Origin: Caldifarciminota bacterium
Lineage (GTDB): Bacteria > Hydrothermota > Hydrothermia > LBFQ01 > DSFT01
Reading direction: 5' to 3'
Length of the DNA: 64,000 bases
Assembly: GCA_025060695.1 (NCBI GenBank)
Contig: JANXBH010000009.1
Span: 1-64,000 of the forward strand
The notes under the pieces are model-generated. The model had not been told where the DNA came from and did no database searches. It saw only the letters and a program-made list of their open reading frames with translations. Of the stretch, positions 1 through 8,272 are shown piece by piece. Position 1 is the first letter of the stretch. Every line of letters begins with the position of its first letter. A program made the translations under genes and the position numbers.

Positions 1-588
1 GACGAGAAGGGGAACATATACTTCATTGAGATGAACACCAGAATTCAGGTGGAGCATCCAGTGACAGAGATGATAACGGGTATAGACATAGTCAAGTGGC
101 AGATAAGGATTGCCGCAGGTGAGCCTTTAAGGTATAAGCAGGAGGATGTTAACTTTAACGGCTACTCCATAGAGGTGCGCGTAAACGCAGAAGACCCTAA
201 AAAGAACTTTGCACCCAGCATAGGGACCATCGAAAGATACTATGCACCGGGAGGCTTTGGCATAAGGGTTGAGCATGCAGCCTCAAGGGGCTTTGAAATA
301 ACGCCTTACTACGATTCCATGATAGCCAAGCTAATAGCATGGGCACCCCAGTGGGAGGTGGCAGTAGACAGAATGAAGGCAGCGCTGGAGACTTACGAGA
401 TAACTGGTATAAAAACAACTATACCCCTGCTCATAGAAATCATGAAAGACCCTGACTTTAGGGCTGGCAAGTTCAACACCAAGTATTTAGAAACCCATCC
501 TCAGCTCTTTGAGTATCAAGAACAGATGGGTAAAGAAGACTTTGTAGCTTTCATATCCGCAGCCATAGCGGCGTATCACGGGCTATGA
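1..588 (+). CDS. cfiB: Biotin carboxylase C-terminal part (2-oxoglutarate carboxylase small subunit / AccC family), 5' end outside the window
   Basis: The reading frame is open from base 1, upstream of the ATG given in the ORF track, so the gene enters from the left. The protein starts inside the ATP-grasp domain, with the biotin-carboxylase signature MNTRIQVEHPVTE, and continues through the C-terminal domain (RVNAEDP, PGGFGIRVEHA, YYDSMIAKLIAWA) to a stop after YHGL. The family carboxylates biotin with ATP and bicarbonate. The sequence strongly resembles what I recall of the Hydrogenobacter 2-oxoglutarate carboxylase small subunit, which works in the reductive TCA cycle; plain AccC or PycA is the alternative. 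G+C content and codon use are much higher than in the region after 2.6 kb. Confidence 0.85.
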   Translation, partial: DEKGNIYFIEMNTRIQVEHPVTEMITGIDIVKWQIRIAAGEPLRYKQEDVNFNGYSIEVRVNAEDPKKNFAPSIGTIERYYAPGGFGIRVEHAASRGFEITPYYDSMIAKLIAWAPQWEVAVDRMKAALETYEITGIKTTIPLLIEIMKDPDFRAGKFNTKYLETHPQLFEYQEQMGKEDFVAFISAAIAAYHGL

Positions 589-671
589 GAACTTTGAGAA
601 GTACTTCAACGCACAGCTTTGGCTCTTCTGGTAGAGTGGCGCACGACTCGAGGAAGTTCTATGCCAGAAAA

Positions 672-1490
672 ATGTTTGAAAGTTTTCAGGTGAACTACGG
701 TTGTGAATGTGAACCCATGGAGAATCCTATACCTCAGAACTATCTTGACCGAGTATTTTGCAAGTCTTCTGAAGACATGGCGGAGCTCCCAGATAACAGC
801 GTCCATCTTATGGTAACATCGCCACCTTACAACGTAGGCAAAGAATACGACCAAGACCTGAGCTTCGAGGAATACAGAGAGTTTCTCAAAAGGGTTTGGA
901 GAGAGGTTTATAGAGTTTTAGTTTGGGGTGGGAGAGCTTGTATAAATGTGGCTAATCTTGGCAGGAAGCCATACATACCCCTACATGCCTTTATCATTCA
1001 AGACATGCTTGAGATAGGTTTTCTCATGAGAGGTGAGATAATTTGGGTCAAGACTGGTGGAGGTGCACCTTCTACCGCTTGGGGCTCGTGGATGTCTGCC
1101 AAAAATCCTGTCATAAGAGACGAGCACGAGTATATTTTGGTCTTTTCAAAAGGCTCATACGAAAGGAAAAAGCCAGAGGACAAAGAAGACACAATAAGTA
1201 GAGAGGAGTTTTTGGAGTTTACCAGAAGTGTGTGGTATATAAGACCTGAGTCCGCAAAGAAAGTAGGACACCCTGCACCTTTTCCTGTAGAACTACCTTA
1301 CAGACTCATTCAGCTTTACACCTTCAAGGGTGAGATAGTCCTTGACCCTTTCATGGGTAGCGGTCAGACCGCTATAGCCAGCCTAATGGCAAACAGATAT
1401 TATGTAGGCTACGAAGTAAAGCCCGAGTATGTTAACCTTGCAAACCTGAGAATACAGGAGTATGTGAAAAGCTATGCATGTGCTCGTTAG
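672..1490 (+). CDS. DNA methyltransferase, motif IV before motif I (beta-class N4-cytosine/N6-adenine)
   Basis: The catalytic motif TSPPYNVGK lies in the N-terminal third and the AdoMet-binding motif DPFMGSGQT near the C-terminus, the beta-class order. The TSPPY form favours N4-cytosine methylation, but adenine is possible. The ORF track starts at 585, overlapping the biotin carboxylase stop; those first 29 residues look unlike a methyltransferase. I prefer the ATG at 672 (MFESFQVN), with the ATG at 717 as an alternative; neither has a convincing ribosome site. It overlaps the next methyltransferase by 17 bases, so the two were probably co-transcribed, as in restriction-modification systems with asymmetric targets. 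No restriction enzyme is visible. Composition matches the Aquificales-like block. Confidence 0.85.
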   Translation: MFESFQVNYGCECEPMENPIPQNYLDRVFCKSSEDMAELPDNSVHLMVTSPPYNVGKEYDQDLSFEEYREFLKRVWREVYRVLVWGGRACINVANLGRKPYIPLHAFIIQDMLEIGFLMRGEIIWVKTGGGAPSTAWGSWMSAKNPVIRDEHEYILVFSKGSYERKKPEDKEDTISREEFLEFTRSVWYIRPESAKKVGHPAPFPVELPYRLIQLYTFKGEIVLDPFMGSGQTAIASLMANRYYVGYEVKPEYVNLANLRIQEYVKSYACAR

Positions 1491-2562
1491 AGAACCTTTA
1501 ACCGAATGTGTTAGCTTTAGAGACCTTTACGCCTATCCTTCCACCGGCTATTGTCTTTTCGGTCTTTACAGATACCCTGCCAAGTTTATTCCTCAGGTAG
1601 TCTTGTACGCCATTAAAGAATACGCACAGCATGGAGATGTGGTTTTTGACCCCTTTGCGGGAAACGGAACGGTGGGGATTGCGTGTAGGCTTTTGTGGTA
1701 TGACTATGAACTCTGGGATATAAACCCTATGCTCTCTTTTCTGCACGACTTCTGTCGTATTAACCACATAGTGTCTATGAAAGAGGTAATAAAAAGCCTT
1801 GAAGAAGTTCAAAACTCAAAAGGCGTGTATTTACCCAAGTGGGACAATGTGGCTTACTGGTATCCAGAGGGCTTTCTTGAAGAGCTTGGTAGGTTAAGGC
1901 ATGCCATAGAGAAGGTAGAAAATTATCAGGTCAAGCTCATTCTGTTGCTTGCTTTTCTTAAAACTGCCAAATACTTTTCCTATGCGGACGAAAAAGTTCA
2001 CAAGCTATACAAGTCAAAAAAGGCTAAAGAAAAAGTAGAAAAACTTCTGAGAGATAACTGGAGAAGCCTTATGAGGGAAAACCTGTGGTCTAATGTGGTG
2101 TATATTTTGGGAAAACTTCAGGAATACCTTTTGGAAAAACCGAAAGAAGTTCAAGGTGTGGTGATGGCAGGTGTGGATACTCTAAAGCAGGAACTTGATA
2201 GGGATGTGGACCTTTTGTTAACTTCGCCCCCTTATCTTCAGGCTCAGGAATATATAAGGTCAACAAAGTTGGAGCTTTTCTGGTTGGGACATACGCAGGA
2301 ACAGGTGAGCCAGCTCTCTAAAAGGGAAATTCCTTATAGGAAGGATGTTCCTGAAGTCTCTATAAAATCAGAAACTTACCATGTGCTATACGAAGCCATA
2401 GGAGAGGAAAAGCTAAGGGAAGTTTACAAAAAATATTTTATGTCTATAATAGGTTCACTTCAGAGACTTTCGGAGAAGGTTAAAAAAAGAATGCTTATAT
2501 TCGTAGGTCCTGTATACTCAGGAAATGTAAGAGTTGTTTTTATCGTCCCTATGAGGGATTGA
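1474..2562 (+). CDS. DNA methyltransferase, motif I before motif IV (alpha-like order), C-terminus replaced by a CRISPR-type repeat
   Basis: The N-terminal third carries the AdoMet motif DPFAGNGTVGIA and, about 190 residues later, the catalytic motif TSPPYLQAQ; the long gap between them would house the target-recognition domain. It starts inside the preceding methyltransferase gene. The normal family fold ends around MLIFVGPVYSGNVR; the remaining residues VVFIVPMRD are translated from the 30-base repeat at 2536-2565 and the stop lies in that repeat. The protein therefore probably lacks its last residues. The cut could be an assembly join or a real recombination. Composition changes abruptly right after this point. 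Confidence 0.8.
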   Translation: MHVLVREPLTECVSFRDLYAYPSTGYCLFGLYRYPAKFIPQVVLYAIKEYAQHGDVVFDPFAGNGTVGIACRLLWYDYELWDINPMLSFLHDFCRINHIVSMKEVIKSLEEVQNSKGVYLPKWDNVAYWYPEGFLEELGRLRHAIEKVENYQVKLILLLAFLKTAKYFSYADEKVHKLYKSKKAKEKVEKLLRDNWRSLMRENLWSNVVYILGKLQEYLLEKPKEVQGVVMAGVDTLKQELDRDVDLLLTSPPYLQAQEYIRSTKLELFWLGHTQEQVSQLSKREIPYRKDVPEVSIKSETYHVLYEAIGEEKLREVYKKYFMSIIGSLQRLSEKVKKRMLIFVGPVYSGNVRVVFIVPMRD

Positions 2563-2565
2563 AAC
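2536..2565 (+). repeat. CRISPR-type direct repeat (copy 1) at the composition break
   Basis: A 30-base unit beginning GTTTTTATC and ending TCCCTATGAGGGATTGAAAC. The inner CCCTAT/ATGAGGG part is partly palindromic and the ATTGAAAC end is the classic crRNA 5'-handle sequence of thermophile arrays. It differs from copy 2 (2844) at two positions. The copies are 278 bases apart, far too long for one spacer, so the array is not continuous here. DNA to the left is Aquificales-like; DNA to the right is not. Confidence 0.8.
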
Positions 2566-2574
2566 ATTTAGAAG

Positions 2575-2676
2575 ATGAAAAGAGTAAAAACACGTTTTGC
2601 TCCGTCTCCGACGGGGCAAATACACATAGGCAATTTGAAAATAGCATTAATAAATTATTTATATGCCAAGAAATAA
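2575..2676 (+). pseudogene. gltX: Glutamyl-tRNA synthetase N-terminal fragment
   Basis: An ATG opens a 33-codon frame reading [14 protein letters not shown] followed by [11 protein letters not shown], the unmistakable N-terminus of a GluRS with its class-I HIGN signature, and then a TAA stop. Shifting one base gives an open frame beginning NNG, compatible with the next GluRS residues, but similarity fades quickly. The fragment starts 9 bases after repeat copy 1 and is followed by AT-rich sequence with no recognisable gene up to repeat copy 2. It is a broken gene or a piece joined by assembly; it does not look like the Aquificales version of the enzyme. Confidence 0.7.
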
Positions 2677-2843
2677 TGGATTTGCATATTATGTTTATTA
2701 TACTGGCGATATAATAAAGCAAATAAAATTAGAGCAAATAAGAAATATTAGCAATGAAAATATTGAGAAAATAATAAACGATATTTATAACGAAATCGAA
2801 AATGATCATAATGAACATTCAACAATTTTCCGATACAAAACTA

Positions 2844-2941
2844 GTTTTTATCATCCCTATGAGGGATTGAAATTCAGAAGTATTTTTCACCTCCCTTTCT
2901 ATCGTTATTTTGTTTCTATCATACTTATGAAGAATTGAAAA
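2844..2941 (+). CRISPR. Trailer end of a CRISPR array: one good repeat, one 38-base spacer, one degenerate terminal repeat
   Basis: Repeat copy 2 (2844-2873) differs from copy 1 at two of 30 positions. It is followed by a 38-base spacer (2874-2911) and a third copy (2912-2941) that keeps GTTTCTATCAT and AATTGAAA but matches copy 2 at only about 24 of 30 positions. A decayed last repeat is typical of the leader-distal end, and the ATTGAAA handle orientation agrees with transcription to the right. No cas gene is in the window. The stretch from 2677 to 2843 between the gltX fragment and copy 2 shows no gene that I recognise. Confidence 0.7.
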
Positions 2942-3012
2942 AGAAATGTGCTGTCTGTGAACTGGTATTGGGCTTTAAGCTTTTACATCTCTCCTATAGG
3001 AAATTAAAACTA

Positions 3013-3924
3013 ATGATAGAGAATGAAATAAAAAATCACATCTTGAAAAATGGTTTTGACCTTGTGGGAATAACCGATATTGAGATACCAGAGAAGATAA
3101 GGAATAGCTTTATAAATTGGATAAAAAATAATCATCATGGAGAAATGAAGTATATGGAAAATATGGAAAAGAGACTAAACTTAAAAGCTATCTGGGAAGA
3201 TGTAAAAAGTGTAATAGTAGTTGCAAAGAACTACTATAAAAAAGTGCAATATAAAAATTACAAAATCTCAATTTATGCACTATCAAAGGACTATCATAAG
3301 GTGATTAAAAAAAAACTTATAAAAATTTTTAGGGAGTTTTCAAGGAAGTATAGTTTTAACTTTAAAGTTTATGTAGATAGTGGTCCTGTACTTGAGAAAG
3401 TTTTAGCACAAAAGGCTGGACTTGGCTGGCAAGGTAAAAACTCACTTTTAATAAACCCAAAATTTGGCTCATATATATTTTTAGCAGTAATATTAGTAGA
3501 TATAGAACTAAAACCTGACAAACCTTTTTTATATGACTATTGTGGAAAGTGTAATAAATGCATTAAATCTTGTCCTACAGGAGCAATTTTAGAAAATAGA
3601 ACAATAGATGCAAAAAAGTGCATATCTTACTTAACAATAGAATACAAGGGAGAAAATATTCCAATACCATATAAAGACTGGATATTCGGATGCGATATAT
3701 GTCAAATAGCATGTCCTTGGAATACAAAAGCAAAAGAAACAGACTGGGAAGAATTTAAAAAACTTGAAGTTTTAGAATATTCACTATACGAGCTTTTAAA
3801 ACTGAAAAAAGAAGAATATGATAGAATTTTTCAAGGAATGCCAATTAAAAGAGCAAATTTTGAAAGATTTAAAAGAAATATTCTTCACATTATGGAAATA
3901 GACCCCTCCTCCTATAAGCATTAG
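3013..3924 (+). CDS. queG: Epoxyqueuosine reductase (tRNA queuosine synthesis)
   Basis: QueG reduces epoxyqueuosine to queuosine in tRNA using cobalamin and two [4Fe-4S] clusters. Visible hallmarks are the DSGPVLEK and AGLGWQGKNSLL motifs and two ferredoxin-type clusters, CGKCNKCIKSCPTGA and CDICQIACPWN. The ORF-track start at 2935 lies inside the degenerate CRISPR repeat; the family N-terminus begins at the ATG at 3013 (MIENEIKNHILKNGFDLVG), giving 303 residues, a normal length. The gene ends 35 bases inside the oppositely oriented gdhA. No other queuosine genes are nearby. Confidence 0.92.
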   Translation: MIENEIKNHILKNGFDLVGITDIEIPEKIRNSFINWIKNNHHGEMKYMENMEKRLNLKAIWEDVKSVIVVAKNYYKKVQYKNYKISIYALSKDYHKVIKKKLIKIFREFSRKYSFNFKVYVDSGPVLEKVLAQKAGLGWQGKNSLLINPKFGSYIFLAVILVDIELKPDKPFLYDYCGKCNKCIKSCPTGAILENRTIDAKKCISYLTIEYKGENIPIPYKDWIFGCDICQIACPWNTKAKETDWEEFKKLEVLEYSLYELLKLKKEEYDRIFQGMPIKRANFERFKRNILHIMEIDPSSYKH

Positions 3925-5161
3925 CAATTCGCTCAATCGCAAGAATATAAGAAGAAGTTCTAAGATCTACTAAATATTTTTTAGAAGTAGAATAAACTTC
4001 GTTTATTACTCTAATTAGTCTTTTTTCTAAGCTTGCATTTACTTCCGCTTCATCCCAATAATATCCAATTTTATCCTGAATCCATTCTAAATACGAAACA
4101 ATTACTCCTCCAGAGTTTGCTAATATATCGGGAATTACAATTTTCCCATTTGAAAGTAAAATTTCATCAGCCTCAAAAGTTGTAGGACCATTTGCACCTT
4201 CTACTATATACCTTGCTTTTATATATCCTGCATTTTCTTCAGTTATTTGATTTTCCATTGCAGCTGGTACTAAAATATCTACATCTAATTTAAATAATTC
4301 TTCATTTGTTATACTATCTGCGTTTGGATAACCTGCAACAGTTCTTCTTATTTTACCTTCTATATTCTTCTCGTAGTATGCATATTTTATTAAGTCCTGA
4401 ATATCTAAGCCATTTTCATTATATACCCCTCCACCCGAATCAGTTATACCAACCACTTTTGCACCCATTTGAGTTAAAAACAAAGCAGTATAACTTCCTA
4501 CATTTCCAAAGCCCTGAATTGCAACCTTTTTACCTTCAACACTATCTCCAAAAATTTTTAAAAACTCTCTAATGTTAATAGCTACACCTCTTCCAGTTGC
4601 TTCCTTTCTTCCCTTTGAACCACCAAGGAAAACAGGCTTACCTGTAACAACTGCAGGCTCATTGTATCCCTTTATTACACTATATGTATCCATAATCCAT
4701 GCCATAATTTGCTCATTTGTCAAAACATCAGGTGCAGGAATATCAAGAGAAGGACCAATTAAACTAATAATCTCATATGTATATCTTCTTGTTAAGTTCT
4801 CAAGTTCTCTTAAGGACAGCTTCGTTGGGTCTACCTTTACCCCACCCTTCGCACCTCCAAATGGCAAATCTACAAGAGCACACTTAAATGTCATCCACTG
4901 GGCTAATGCTATTACTTCGTCCCTGTCTAAATCAGGAGAATATCTAATACCACCCTTATATGGACCTAATGCATTGTTATACTGACATCTATAACCTTCA
5001 AAAACCTTTATCTCGCCATTATCCATTCTTACAGGAATATAAACTTCTACAACTCTCTCTGGATAGCTAAGTATTTCTCTTATCCAGTTTTCAAGATGCA
5101 TTATCTCTGCAGCCTTGTTAAATTGCTTCATTGCCTCAACTCTTGGATTTTTTTGCTCCAT
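3890..5161 (-). CDS. gdhA: Glutamate dehydrogenase (Glu/Leu/Phe/Val family)
   Basis: 423 residues, usual for the hexameric enzyme that interconverts glutamate and 2-oxoglutarate with NAD(P)H. The substrate-binding motif GPYKGGIRY, the catalytic PFGGAKGG (Lys near residue 105), DIPAPDV and the Rossmann motif GFGNVGS are all present. Nicotinamide coenzyme preference cannot be told from sequence alone. Its ATG lies 7 bases after a TAAAAT box on the minus strand, so the message is probably leaderless. It is divergent from the gene at 5212 and overlaps queG by 35 bases at its 3' end. Confidence 0.95.
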   Translation of the reverse strand: MEQKNPRVEAMKQFNKAAEIMHLENWIREILSYPERVVEVYIPVRMDNGEIKVFEGYRCQYNNALGPYKGGIRYSPDLDRDEVIALAQWMTFKCALVDLPFGGAKGGVKVDPTKLSLRELENLTRRYTYEIISLIGPSLDIPAPDVLTNEQIMAWIMDTYSVIKGYNEPAVVTGKPVFLGGSKGRKEATGRGVAINIREFLKIFGDSVEGKKVAIQGFGNVGSYTALFLTQMGAKVVGITDSGGGVYNENGLDIQDLIKYAYYEKNIEGKIRRTVAGYPNADSITNEELFKLDVDILVPAAMENQITEENAGYIKARYIVEGANGPTTFEADEILLSNGKIVIPDILANSGGVIVSYLEWIQDKIGYYWDEAEVNASLEKRLIRVINEVYSTSKKYLVDLRTSSYILAIERIANAYRRRGLFP

Positions 5162-5211
5162 ATTGAAAATTTTAAAGTAATAATTAAATACTTTAAAATT
5201 TATAACTTCTT
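5162..5211. promoter_or_regulatory. Divergent promoter region, gdhA / 5212 gene
   Basis: Two back-to-back CTTTAAAAT elements occupy a 50-base gap. The minus-strand TAAAAT (5169-5174) is 7 bases from the gdhA ATG; the plus-strand TAAAAT (5194-5199) is 12 bases from the ATG at 5212. No consensus -35 is obvious. Confidence 0.6.
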
Positions 5212-6324
5212 ATGGGTTTTGCATATACGCCCGGTTTAAAGGTTACAAAATATACAAGAATAGTAAAGGAAAGGAAATTACCAATTAAGGGAAATGTTCT
5301 TGTAGATAAAGGGCAAAAGGTAGCAGCGGAAGACATAGTAGCAAAAACCGAAATTCCCGGAAATGTTAATATAATAAACATTGCAGGAATACTTGGAATA
5401 ACACCTAAGGAAATTTATAAGTATATAACCAAAAAGGAAGGAGAAGAGATAAAAAAAGGAGAAATTATAGCAATAAACAAAGTACTTTTTGGTCTAATTA
5501 GAAATCCAGTTCTATCTCCAATTGATGGATTTGTAGAGAATATTTCAGATATTACAGGACAAGTTATATTAAGAGAGCACCCAATTCCTATACAAGTAAA
5601 TGCATATGTAGATGGAAATGTAATAAAGGTTATTGAAAATGAAGGAATTGAAGTTGAATGCCATGGTGCTTTTATTCAAGGTATATTCGGTATAGGCGGT
5701 GAAAAGATTGGAAAAATTAGAATTGCAGTAAAAAACCCTGAAGATAGTTTAAAAATAGAACATCTTTTAGAAGATGAAACAGGGAATATTATAGTAGGTG
5801 GTTCATATGCAAATAGCGAAGTAATAAGAGAAGCAATGAGAAGAAATGCTATAGGAATAGTTTTAGGAGGAATAGATGATTATACAATAAAGGAAATACT
5901 TGGATATGATATTGGAGTTGCAATTACAGGAAATGAAAATATTAGTACAACCATAATAATAACTGAAGGATTTGGAAAAATACCAATAGCAAGTAGAACT
6001 TTTGATATATTAAGTTCATTAGATGGTAAAAAAGCTTCTATAAATGGAGCAACTCAAATAAGAGCAGGAGTTATGCGACCAGAGATAGTTGTCCCATTAA
6101 GCGTAGGAAAAGAGGTTGAAAATAAAGAGGATGGGACACTAAAAGTTGGAAAACTTGTAAGAATTATAAGAAGTCCGTATTTTGGTATGATTGGTAAAGT
6201 TGCGGAGCTTCCCATTGAACCTGTAGGTATAGAAACTGAATCAAAAGTAAGAATACTACGAGTTCAAATAGACGGACAAATTATATCTGTCCCAAGAGCA
6301 AATGTAGAATTAATAGAAGAGTAA
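5212..6324 (+). CDS. Conserved-looking protein of unknown function, sandwich-hybrid N-terminus and KOW-like C-terminus
   Basis: 370 residues, no signal peptide or membrane segment. The first part (PGLKVTKYTRIVKERKLP, then GNVLVDKGQKVAAEDIVAKTE) looks like the barrel-sandwich fold seen in RnfC and lipoyl-type domains. A middle part holds GAFIQGIFGIGGEKIGKI and repeated Gly-rich strands with VGGSYANSEVIREAMRR. The C-terminus (GKLVRIIRSPYFGMIGKVAEL then RVQIDGQIISVPRANVELIE) resembles a KOW/SH3-like nucleic-acid or protein-binding domain. I do not recognise the family by name. A TTG-started ABC exporter begins one base after its stop, so the two are likely co-transcribed. Confidence 0.75.
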   Translation: MGFAYTPGLKVTKYTRIVKERKLPIKGNVLVDKGQKVAAEDIVAKTEIPGNVNIINIAGILGITPKEIYKYITKKEGEEIKKGEIIAINKVLFGLIRNPVLSPIDGFVENISDITGQVILREHPIPIQVNAYVDGNVIKVIENEGIEVECHGAFIQGIFGIGGEKIGKIRIAVKNPEDSLKIEHLLEDETGNIIVGGSYANSEVIREAMRRNAIGIVLGGIDDYTIKEILGYDIGVAITGNENISTTIIITEGFGKIPIASRTFDILSSLDGKKASINGATQIRAGVMRPEIVVPLSVGKEVENKEDGTLKVGKLVRIIRSPYFGMIGKVAELPIEPVGIETESKVRILRVQIDGQIISVPRANVELIEE

Positions 6325-6325
6325 A

Positions 6326-8272
6326 TTGGGCGAGTTTAGAAGACTACTAAAGTTTGTTCTTCCATACAAAAAATTTCTAATAATCTCTATATTTGTAGTT
6401 TTAATCTCCGCATTTGTAGAACTTTCTATGCCGTACTTAATAAAAATAGCAATAGATAAGCATATATCTCCACAAGTTGTCCAACTAAATAAAATACCAG
6501 AATGGAAAGATAAATATCCACAAGCATTTTATGAAAACTTCGTTCTCATATATGAAATACCAAATCATTTAAGAAGTGAATTAGAAAAGCTCGGTTATTT
6601 AAGCGAAAAGAAATACTATATTATATCAGATTCTATGGAAAATGCAATAAAGTTCAAGGATAAATACATAATTTCAGTTGAAGAATATAGTAAATTAGAA
6701 AATAAGTTTGCATTAAGGAAAGATGACATTAAGGCTATTATCTTTATTTCCGTAGTTTACATTGGACTTTTGGTTCTTGATTTTATTTTGGTATATTTAC
6801 AGATTTTGATTTTAACGATATTGGGACAAAAAAGCGTATTTGAAATAAGAACTAAGTTATTTGAGCATTTGCTAAAGCTTAGAATAGAGTTCTTTCAAAA
6901 GCAAAAGGTTGGAAGATTAGTAACGAGAGTTGCTAACGATGCAGATGCCATAAATGAATTTTATACTTCAGTTTTAGTAAATTTAATTAGAGACATAGTT
7001 TTAATTATTGGAATAGTAATTTTGATGCTAATTATGAATGTTAAAATTACGCTAATTGTGCTTTCAATTATTCCATTTTTAATTATTGCAAGTGCTATAT
7101 TTAGATACTATGCAAGAAAGGCATATGATAATGTAAGAAGGATACTTGGAGACTTAAATGCATTTTTAAACGAGAGTATAGTTGGAATTTCAGCTATTCA
7201 AGCATTTAATGGTCAAGCTCATATGTTTAAGAAATTTAGTAATGTTAACACTGATTTATATAAGGCATTTTTAAATGTTATTTATGTATTTGGAATATTT
7301 ATGCCAATAGTAAGTCTTGCATCCTCTATTGCAATAGCATTTCTAATTTACCAGGGAGGAATTGATATTATAAAACAATCATTTACATTTGGAAGTCTCG
7401 TAGCATTTATTAACTATATAGAAATGCTATTTAATCCAATTAGGGATTTGGCTGAAAAATACAATACTATGCAGTCCGCATTTATTGCATCAAAAAGAAT
7501 ATTTTTACTAATGTCAGAAAAGACAGAAAACTACTCTCAAGGAAAGATAATTCAGGATGTAAAAGGTCGTATTGAGTTTAAAAATGTATACTTTGCATAT
7601 GAAGAAGAAAATTGGGTCTTAAAGGATTTTAATTTAACCATAGAACCTGGGCAAAAAGTTGCAATAGTTGGTCCAACGGGAAGTGGAAAAACTACCATTA
7701 TGAATTTACTTTTAAGATTTTGGGATGTTCAAAAAGGTCAAATATTGCTTGATGGAGTAGATATTAGGGAATTAAATATTAGCTTTTTAAGAAGTCAATT
7801 TTCATGGGTTTTGCAAGATGTTTTTCTATTTTCTGGTAGTGTTAAGGATAATGTATTTTTATATAGGAAAAATGGGAAAATTGAAAACTACTTGGATTAC
7901 TTTGGAGTAAGTGAATATATAAAGGTTGATAAATTAGTAAACGAAAGAGGAACTACTTTTTCGCAAGGTCAAAGACAAATTATTTCATTCATTAGAGCAA
8001 TTGCAAATAATCCTAAAATATTACTCTTAGATGAAGCAACAAGTAGCATAGACCAAGAAACTGAAAATATAATACAAAAGTCTTTAGAAAAATTACTAAA
8101 AGATAAAACTGCAATAATAATTGCACATAGATTATCTACTATAAAGAATGCTGATAAAATAGTAGTGCTATATAATGGAGAAAAGATTGAAGAAGGAAAG
8201 CATGAAGAACTAATAAATAAAAAAGGCTTTTACTATCATCTATATTCAATACAATTTGAAGCTATAAACTAA
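6326..8272 (+). CDS. ABC exporter, fused membrane and ATPase domains (MsbA/multidrug type) with a large loop insertion
   Basis: 648 residues. A first hydrophobic helix (about 14-40) is followed by roughly 95 mostly hydrophilic residues before the second helix (about 137-160), an insertion absent from simple MsbA-type proteins and predicted to face outside. The ATPase domain (from about 410) has Walker A GPTGSGKTT, an MsbA-like signature FSQGQRQ, Walker B ILLLDEATSS and the switch His in IIAHRLST. The start is TTG, one base after the preceding stop; no better ATG precedes the first helix. It should act as a dimer pumping lipid, peptide or drug outward; the substrate is not evident. It ends 4 bases inside purH. 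Confidence 0.88.
   Translation: MGEFRRLLKFVLPYKKFLIISIFVVLISAFVELSMPYLIKIAIDKHISPQVVQLNKIPEWKDKYPQAFYENFVLIYEIPNHLRSELEKLGYLSEKKYYIISDSMENAIKFKDKYIISVEEYSKLENKFALRKDDIKAIIFISVVYIGLLVLDFILVYLQILILTILGQKSVFEIRTKLFEHLLKLRIEFFQKQKVGRLVTRVANDADAINEFYTSVLVNLIRDIVLIIGIVILMLIMNVKITLIVLSIIPFLIIASAIFRYYARKAYDNVRRILGDLNAFLNESIVGISAIQAFNGQAHMFKKFSNVNTDLYKAFLNVIYVFGIFMPIVSLASSIAIAFLIYQGGIDIIKQSFTFGSLVAFINYIEMLFNPIRDLAEKYNTMQSAFIASKRIFLLMSEKTENYSQGKIIQDVKGRIEFKNVYFAYEEENWVLKDFNLTIEPGQKVAIVGPTGSGKTTIMNLLLRFWDVQKGQILLDGVDIRELNISFLRSQFSWVLQDVFLFSGSVKDNVFLYRKNGKIENYLDYFGVSEYIKVDKLVNERGTTFSQGQRQIISFIRAIANNPKILLLDEATSSIDQETENIIQKSLEKLLKDKTAIIIAHRLSTIKNADKIVVLYNGEKIEEGKHEELINKKGFYYHLYSIQFEAIN

Noticed and set aside
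585-671. First 29 residues of the tracked methyltransferase ORF
   Set aside because: It overlaps the carboxylase stop and looks unlike the family; a later ATG is preferred.
1-2562. Treating the left block as ordinary genes of the main organism
   Set aside because: Its composition, codon use and gene identity differ sharply and it ends at a repeat, so a join is at least as likely.
2663-2938. 91-residue ORF across the CRISPR end
   Set aside because: It begins in the broken gltX piece and runs through repeat copies 2 and 3, so it is not a gene.
2536-2941. A continuous CRISPR array of several units
   Set aside because: The gap between copies 1 and 2 is 278 bases and has no further repeat.
4306-4985. 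Plus-strand ORFs of 88 and 137 residues
   Set aside because: They are antisense shadows of gdhA with no own signals.
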